DNA of 47,053 nt, from NCBI GenBank assembly GCA_015056325.1, contig SVGL01000003.1, forward strand, positions 146,927 to 193,979, read 5' to 3'. The notes beneath the pieces are model-generated. The model was not told the DNA's origin. It ran no database searches and worked only from the letters and a program-made list of their open reading frames with translations. The DNA is from Clostridiales bacterium. Its GTDB lineage: Bacteria > Bacillota > Clostridia > Christensenellales > Aristaeellaceae. A program made the translations under genes and the position numbers. Shown here one piece after another: positions 42,586 through 47,053 of the stretch. The stretch's first letter is position 1. Every line of letters begins with the position of its first letter.

Positions 42586-44238
42586 ATGAAGATCGTTTGC
42601 GGCAATTACATACTGGAAGCGGAGAAAGGCATGCCGGTCATGCAGTGCCTCCGCGCGCTTCAGGTGGATATGCAAGGCGTGCTGGCCATCCAGCAGGGCG
42701 GACGCGTGCTGGAGTTGACGGACGTCATCACCCGCGAAGGCGAAATCCGCCCGCTGACCCTCGCGGACGAGGAGGGCCGACGCATCTATGAGCGCTCGCT
42801 GCGGTTTGTGGCGCTGCTGGCCTTCCGGCGGCTGATGCCGGGGCGACAGGTGCGCATTGAGTACAGCGTGGGCGGCGGCGTGTATCTGCATACCCCGGGG
42901 CACGAATTGACGGGGGATGATGTGGACGCCATTCGCACGGAGATGCAGAGCATTGTGGAGGCTGACCTGCCCTTTGACAAGCGGGAGTGGTCGCTGGATG
43001 ATGCGATTGCCTACTTCGAGGAAGACGGACAGCCCGACAAGGTGGAGCTGCTGAAACGGCGACCCGTGCCGTTTATGAATCTGTATGAGTGCGGCGGCAT
43101 GCATGAATACTTCTATGGCGCGATGGCTCCCTCCACTGGTTATGTGCAGGTATTCGGCGTACAGCATCTGCCGGGGCGGGGGATGGCCATCCTAACTGCC
43201 GACCCGGAGAATCCTGCCCGGCACGCGGTCTACATCGACCGGCCCAAGCATATGCGGGTCTTCGGGCAGAGTGAGAAGTGGTGCGCCATCCTGGGCGTGC
43301 AGAACGCCCCTGACATCCATCAGATGCTGGAACAGCGCAAGTTCCGCGCCTTTATCCGCATCAACGAGGCCCTGCACGACAAGGCCATCGCCGACATTGC
43401 GGAAACCATCGCCGAGAAGGGCAGCCGTCTCATCCTGATTGCGGGGCCGTCCTCCTCCGGCAAGACAACGACCACCGGCCGCCTGGCCATCCACCTGCGG
43501 GTGCTGGGCCTGGAGCCGGTGATGATCTCCCTGGACGACTACTATATCGACCGCGCCGACCTTCCTGTGGAGCCAGACGGCTCGGTGGATCTGGAGGCCC
43601 TGCACACCATTGACGTGCCCCTGTTCCGGAACCACATGCAGCGCCTGATGGACGGCGAAACCGTCGAGATCCCCCGGTACTCCTTCCACACCGGCAGCCG
43701 CATGGAAAAGGGAGTGCCGCTGCAGCTGAAGCCCGGTCAGCCGGTGCTGGTAGAGGGCATCCACGGGCTGAACCCTGCGCTCAGCGAGGGCATTGACGAC
43801 GCCCTCATTCACCGCATTTTCGTCAGTGCGCTGACCTGCCTGAACTTGGATGACCACAACCGCATCCGCACCACGGATGTGCGGCTGCTGCGGCGGATCG
43901 TGCGGGACAATCAGTTCCGCTCCACCCCGCCGGAGGAGACCCTCGCCATGTGGCCCAGCGTCCGCAGGGGCGAGGAAACCTGGATTTTCCCCCACCAGGA
44001 GAGGGCCGACAGCATGATCAACACCGCGCTGCACTACGAGCTGCCGGTGCTGGGGCATTACGCCTACGCCCTGCTGAAGGCCATCCCGCCGGAGAGCCCC
44101 CATTACCTGACCGCGCGTCGCCTGGTGAAGATGCTCAACTACTTCCCGGACATCCCCGAAACCGTGCTGGAGGAAGTGCCGCCGCTGAGTTTGCTGCGGG
44201 AGTTCATCGGCGGATGCACGATTGAGAAAGAAGGATAA
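42586..44238 (+). CDS. Nucleoside (uridine-type) kinase with N-terminal TGS/tRNA-synthetase-like region
   Basis: A 550-aa protein. The C-terminal half is a P-loop kinase of the uridine kinase/phosphoribulokinase family: Walker A in AGPSSSGKTTTTGRL (about 286-300), SLDDYYIDRADLP with the substrate Asp, and the late VEGIHGLNP. The N-terminal part (1-270) has a small beta-grasp start (KIVCGNYILEAEKGMPVMQC) and a domain resembling the second additional domain of ThrRS/AlaRS (LHTPGHELTGDDVDAI). This fusion is widespread in Firmicutes and annotated as nucleoside kinase; the substrate has not been derived here. GGAGGTG precedes the ATG. The next gene starts 2 bp later. Confidence 0.88.
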   Translation: MKIVCGNYILEAEKGMPVMQCLRALQVDMQGVLAIQQGGRVLELTDVITREGEIRPLTLADEEGRRIYERSLRFVALLAFRRLMPGRQVRIEYSVGGGVYLHTPGHELTGDDVDAIRTEMQSIVEADLPFDKREWSLDDAIAYFEEDGQPDKVELLKRRPVPFMNLYECGGMHEYFYGAMAPSTGYVQVFGVQHLPGRGMAILTADPENPARHAVYIDRPKHMRVFGQSEKWCAILGVQNAPDIHQMLEQRKFRAFIRINEALHDKAIADIAETIAEKGSRLILIAGPSSSGKTTTTGRLAIHLRVLGLEPVMISLDDYYIDRADLPVEPDGSVDLEALHTIDVPLFRNHMQRLMDGETVEIPRYSFHTGSRMEKGVPLQLKPGQPVLVEGIHGLNPALSEGIDDALIHRIFVSALTCLNLDDHNRIRTTDVRLLRRIVRDNQFRSTPPEETLAMWPSVRRGEETWIFPHQERADSMINTALHYELPVLGHYAYALLKAIPPESPHYLTARRLVKMLNYFPDIPETVLEEVPPLSLLREFIGGCTIEKEG

Positions 44239-44240
44239 GC

Positions 44241-44750
44241 ATGTTCAAGCTGGAAATTCTGGAGAAGTACTGGCTGCCCGGTCAGCCGGAGGAAACGGAT
44301 CTTTGCTTGCACGGCGAGGTGCGGATACAGATTGGAGAGGACGTGCTGCAGGATCATGTATGCCTGAGCGCATCGGCGATCAACCTGCTGCGCACGCTGA
44401 CGGAGGATCGTGGGCTGGATCCCTATGCCGAGGTGCTGGCGGGAACGGGACATTCCATGTTCACCATTTCCTATGACCTGCCCAAGGTGGACATTAGCGG
44501 CGCTCCCTGTGGCATCGACTGGTTTGTCAACCATGACGGGGAGGATGTGATCCTTCAACTTCAGCATGGCCCGGAGGTGACGGTGCCGCTGGCGGAATAC
44601 CGCGCTGAAGTGCTGCATTTCTGCGACGAGGCGGAGGCCTTCTATGAGGCAAGCAAGCCCAAGGTGCTGCCGGAAGACAATATTCATACGGATGGCTATC
44701 TCACCATGCGCAAGGAATGGCGTTGGCGGCGAGAGGCAGAAAATGTGTGA
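44241..44750 (+). CDS. Hypothetical protein, 169 aa
   Basis: Not recognised. The ATG at 44241 lies 2 bp after the stop of the kinase, with AGAAAGAAGGA as ribosome site inside the kinase's last codons, so the two are co-translated. The product is acidic, without signal peptide or membrane segment. It has no Cys motif or nucleotide-binding loop. The central part (INLLRTLTEDRGLDPYAEVL) looks helical and the rest strand-rich; general size and acidity resemble immunity-type or DUF proteins, but no function is assigned. The ileS promoter follows 16 bp after its stop. Confidence 0.7.
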   Translation: MFKLEILEKYWLPGQPEETDLCLHGEVRIQIGEDVLQDHVCLSASAINLLRTLTEDRGLDPYAEVLAGTGHSMFTISYDLPKVDISGAPCGIDWFVNHDGEDVILQLQHGPEVTVPLAEYRAEVLHFCDEAEAFYEASKPKVLPEDNIHTDGYLTMRKEWRWRREAENV

Positions 44751-44766
44751 AATTCGCTTCAACCCC

Positions 44767-44795
44767 TTGCAAATTCTGCAATCCTCGGCTATAAT
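44767..44795 (+). promoter_or_regulatory. Promoter of the ileS T-box transcript
   Basis: TTGCAA (44767-44772), 17-base spacer, TATAAT (44790-44795); start of transcription near 44802. Confidence 0.87.
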
Positions 44796-44801
44796 AGACC
44801 G

Positions 44802-45094
44802 TAACGTTCACTTGGATGGGGACGGCAAGGCAGCGCGCCTTCAGCGAGTCAGGGGTTGGTGAAAGCCTGACAGGATAGTGCGCCTTTCCAGGTCAGGATA
44901 TGGCCGGATTGCAGATCACCCCGGAGTGAGGTTGTCTGAATGAAGTAGGACGGCCCGGGCGCTCCCGATACAGGGCAAGCAAAGCGATGCTTTGCGATGA
45001 GTGGGCGGCTCTGCCGTCAAACTTGGGTGGTACCGCGGATTAAATCAGCCGAATGGCTGTCATCCGTCCCAGTATTTGCTGGGGCGGACTTTTT
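44802..45094 (+). ncRNA. T-box leader (isoleucine specifier) controlling ileS
   Basis: The conserved T-box sequence TGGGTGGTACCGCGG lies at 45024-45038. Stem I starts with CACT...GGGG pairing CCCC...AGTG; the apical loop region GGTTGGTGAAAGCC has the usual T-box form. On the 3' side of the specifier loop is GCAGATCACCCC, giving ATC (44915-44917), an isoleucine codon, in agreement with the gene downstream. The terminator is CCGTCCCAG/CTGGGGCGG (45064-45087) with TTTTT. Uncharged tRNA-Ile should stabilise the antiterminator and let ileS be transcribed. Confidence 0.95.
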
Positions 45095-45103
45095 ACATTT
45101 CGG

Positions 45104-45162
45104 CCCCGAAGGTTTCCAAAGGGCGAACGGAAAGCCCTTTGGTCGCGTCCGCAGACGCGAAA
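45104..45162 (-). repeat. Palindromic repeat, copy 3 (inverted)
   Basis: Inverted copy of the repeat at 41185-41245 with a single mismatch over about 60 bases (loop GTTCG instead of GATCG). It lies between the T-box terminator and the ileS ribosome site, inside the read-through transcript. Confidence 0.92.
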
Positions 45163-45229
45163 TCCCTTTGAACAGACTTATAAGGTTTGTAAAAGGGGTT
45201 CTGTCCGAACATTTCAGGAGGGAACACAC

Positions 45230-47053
45230 ATGTACAAGAAAGTAGCAACCGACATGAACTTCCCGGTGCGCGAGAAGGAGATCGCTGCGCTGTGGAAGCA
45301 GAACGACGTGATCCGCCGTTCCTTTGGTCACCGTAAGGACGGCGAGACCTTCACCTTCTACGATGGCCCGCCGACGGCCAACGGCAAGCCCCACATCGGT
45401 CACATCGAGACCCGCGTCATCAAGGATCTCTTCCCCCGCTTCCATACCATGAAGGGCAAGAACGTCCTGCGCAAGGCCGGCTGGGATACCCACGGTCTGC
45501 CCGTTGAGCTGGAGGTCGAGAAGATCCTCGGTCTGGACGGCAAGCCCCAGATCGAGAAGTACGGCATCGAGCCCTTCATCGGCGAGTGCAAGAAGTCCGT
45601 CTGGAAGTACCTGCACGACTGGGAGGAGATGTCCGACCAGGTCGGCTACTGGGTCGACATGGAGCACCCCTACATCACCTACCATGACGATTACATCGAG
45701 TCCGAGTGGTGGAGCCTCAAGACCATCCATGAGAAGGGCCTGCTGTACCAGGGCCACAAGATCGTGCCCTACTGCCCCCGCTGCGGTACCGCGCTGTCCT
45801 CCCACGAGGTGGCGCAGGGCTACAAGCTGGTGAAGGAAGTTTCCGCCTATGTGCGCTTCAAGGTCGCGGGTGAGGAGAATACCTACCTGCTGGCCTGGAC
45901 CACCACCCCCTGGACGTTGCCCTCCAACCTGGCGCTGTGCGTCAACCCCACGGATACCTACGCCAGGTTCAAGGCGGAGGACGGCAAAACCTACATCATG
46001 GCCAAGGCACTGATCGAAGCCTGCTTCCCCGGTCAGGCCGTCGAGGTCATCGAGGAGATGCCCGGCAACGCTCTGTGCGGCATGCACTACGAGCCCCTGT
46101 TCGACTTCGCCAAGGGTAAGGTCGATAAGGACGCATGGTTCGTCGTGGCGGACAACTACGTCACCATGACCGACGGTACCGGCATCGTGCATATTGCCCC
46201 CGCTTTCGGTGAGGACGATAACCGCGTCTGCCGCGAGAACAACGTGCCCTTTGTCAACTTCGTGGACAATCAGGGCTGCCTGACTGCCGACACCAAGTGG
46301 CCCGGCGTGTTCGTGAAGAAGGCCGATCCCATGATCCTGGAGGATCTGAAGGAGGCCGGCCTGCTCTTCAAGCCCCAGCCCTTCGAGCATGACTATCCTT
46401 TCTGCTGGCGCTGCGATACGCCTCTGCTGTACTACGCCCGTCCCACCTGGTTCATCGAGATGACCAAGGTGCGCGACCAGTTGGTTGCCAACAACCGCAC
46501 CATCAACTGGATGCCCGAGAACATCAAGGAAGGCCGCATGGGCACCTGGCTGGAGAACGTCCACGACTGGGGCCTCTCCCGCGAGCGCTACTGGGGCACT
46601 CCTCTGCCCGTGTGGCAGTGCGGCTGCGGTCACATGCACGTCATCGGCTCCCGCGCCGAGCTGCGCGAGATGGCCGTCACCGATCCGGGCGAAAACATCG
46701 AGCTGCACCGTCCCTTCATCGACGAGGTAAAGCTCCGCTGCGAAAAGTGCGGCGGCGAAATGCAGCGCGTCAAGGAAGTCATCGACTGCTGGTACGATTC
46801 CGGCTCCATGCCCTTCGCCCAGTGGCACTATCCCTTCGAGAACAAGGAGATGTTCGAGAAGAACTTCCCCGCCAACTTCATCTCCGAGGCCATTGACCAG
46901 ACCCGCGGCTGGTTCTACACCCTGGAGGCCATCAGCACGCTGCTGTTTGACCGCGCTCCCTTCAAGAACTGCATCGTCATGGGTCACGTTCAGGATGCTG
47001 AGGGCCGCAAGATGTCCAAGCACCTGGGCAATGTCGTGAACCCCTTCGAGGCC
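45230..47053 (+). CDS. ileS: Isoleucyl-tRNA synthetase (partial, N-terminal 608 aa)
   Basis: Class I aminoacyl-tRNA synthetase charging tRNA-Ile with isoleucine; the gene runs off the right edge. HIGH is at residues 55-58 ([11 protein letters not shown]), the CP1 editing domain shows the [15 protein letters not shown] and [16 protein letters not shown] motifs, and the KMSKS loop is [10 protein letters not shown] (594-598) just before the edge. [16 protein letters not shown] and the DTHGLPVE pattern mark it as the eukaryal-like IleS2 type, which in other bacteria is often little affected by mupirocin; that property is not visible here. CAGGAGG precedes the ATG. It is controlled by the T-box leader upstream. 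Confidence 0.97.
   Translation, partial: MYKKVATDMNFPVREKEIAALWKQNDVIRRSFGHRKDGETFTFYDGPPTANGKPHIGHIETRVIKDLFPRFHTMKGKNVLRKAGWDTHGLPVELEVEKILGLDGKPQIEKYGIEPFIGECKKSVWKYLHDWEEMSDQVGYWVDMEHPYITYHDDYIESEWWSLKTIHEKGLLYQGHKIVPYCPRCGTALSSHEVAQGYKLVKEVSAYVRFKVAGEENTYLLAWTTTPWTLPSNLALCVNPTDTYARFKAEDGKTYIMAKALIEACFPGQAVEVIEEMPGNALCGMHYEPLFDFAKGKVDKDAWFVVADNYVTMTDGTGIVHIAPAFGEDDNRVCRENNVPFVNFVDNQGCLTADTKWPGVFVKKADPMILEDLKEAGLLFKPQPFEHDYPFCWRCDTPLLYYARPTWFIEMTKVRDQLVANNRTINWMPENIKEGRMGTWLENVHDWGLSRERYWGTPLPVWQCGCGHMHVIGSRAELREMAVTDPGENIELHRPFIDEVKLRCEKCGGEMQRVKEVIDCWYDSGSMPFAQWHYPFENKEMFEKNFPANFISEAIDQTRGWFYTLEAISTLLFDRAPFKNCIVMGHVQDAEGRKMSKHLGNVVNPFEA

Overview
The window reads as a chromosomal segment of a GC-rich, spore-forming member of the Clostridia, probably an uncultured gut-type lineage. 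The pointers are a CotJ spore-coat operon, a T-box leader in front of ileS, vegetative promoters of the TTGACA-17-TATAAT type, WG-repeat and AI-2E family proteins, Pro/Thr-rich wall linkers and SipW-cognate surface proteins. No IS element, prophage, tRNA, rRNA or CRISPR array was seen.

Left part (1-17200): the 3' end of threonine synthase and two paralogous unknown genes; on the minus strand a gyrB-gyrA operon with a trailing GNAT gene; then a WG-repeat exported protein, an AI-2E family permease, an operon of histidine phosphatase, TIM-barrel isomerase and P-loop kinase-like protein, a spore-coat operon with a Cys-rich CotJA-CotJB fusion and CotJC manganese catalase, a two-domain glycosyltransferase, a hairpin-rich non-coding element with inverted terminal repeats, and a minus-strand alpha/beta hydrolase.

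Centre (17388-35358): the most unusual region. A strong promoter and a roughly 540-nt leader, which seems to hold remains of a SipW-type signal peptidase, precede about 17 kb of collinear genes. These are five small SipW-cognate (TasA-like) proteins, a hairpin cluster, a sixth SipW-cognate protein, three large secreted multidomain proteins (905, 869 and 1676 aa) without their own wall anchor, a seventh SipW-cognate protein, one protein with a TPHTG-type sorting signal, a 57-aa membrane peptide and a class B sortase, closed by a bidirectional terminator. I read it as a sortase-anchored, TasA-like surface fibre with adhesive or structural accessory proteins. The accessory proteins carry a degenerate CHAP domain that has lost its catalytic residues, Ig-like domains, MucBP and InlB-type repeats, and unrecognised Cys/His modules.

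Right part (35368-47053): a GH43-type glycosidase diverging from an SGNH hydrolase plus anion-permease operon, a MurR/RpiR regulator with a BaiN-type flavoprotein, a DnaQ-like exonuclease with a zinc ribbon, a nucleoside (uridine-type) kinase with an unknown partner, and the ileS T-box leader with the first 608 codons of isoleucyl-tRNA synthetase. Three copies of one palindromic repeat lie between 41185 and 45162. Two of them start within 3 bp of a stop codon, and one is flanked by a near-perfect duplication of the preceding gene's 3' end.
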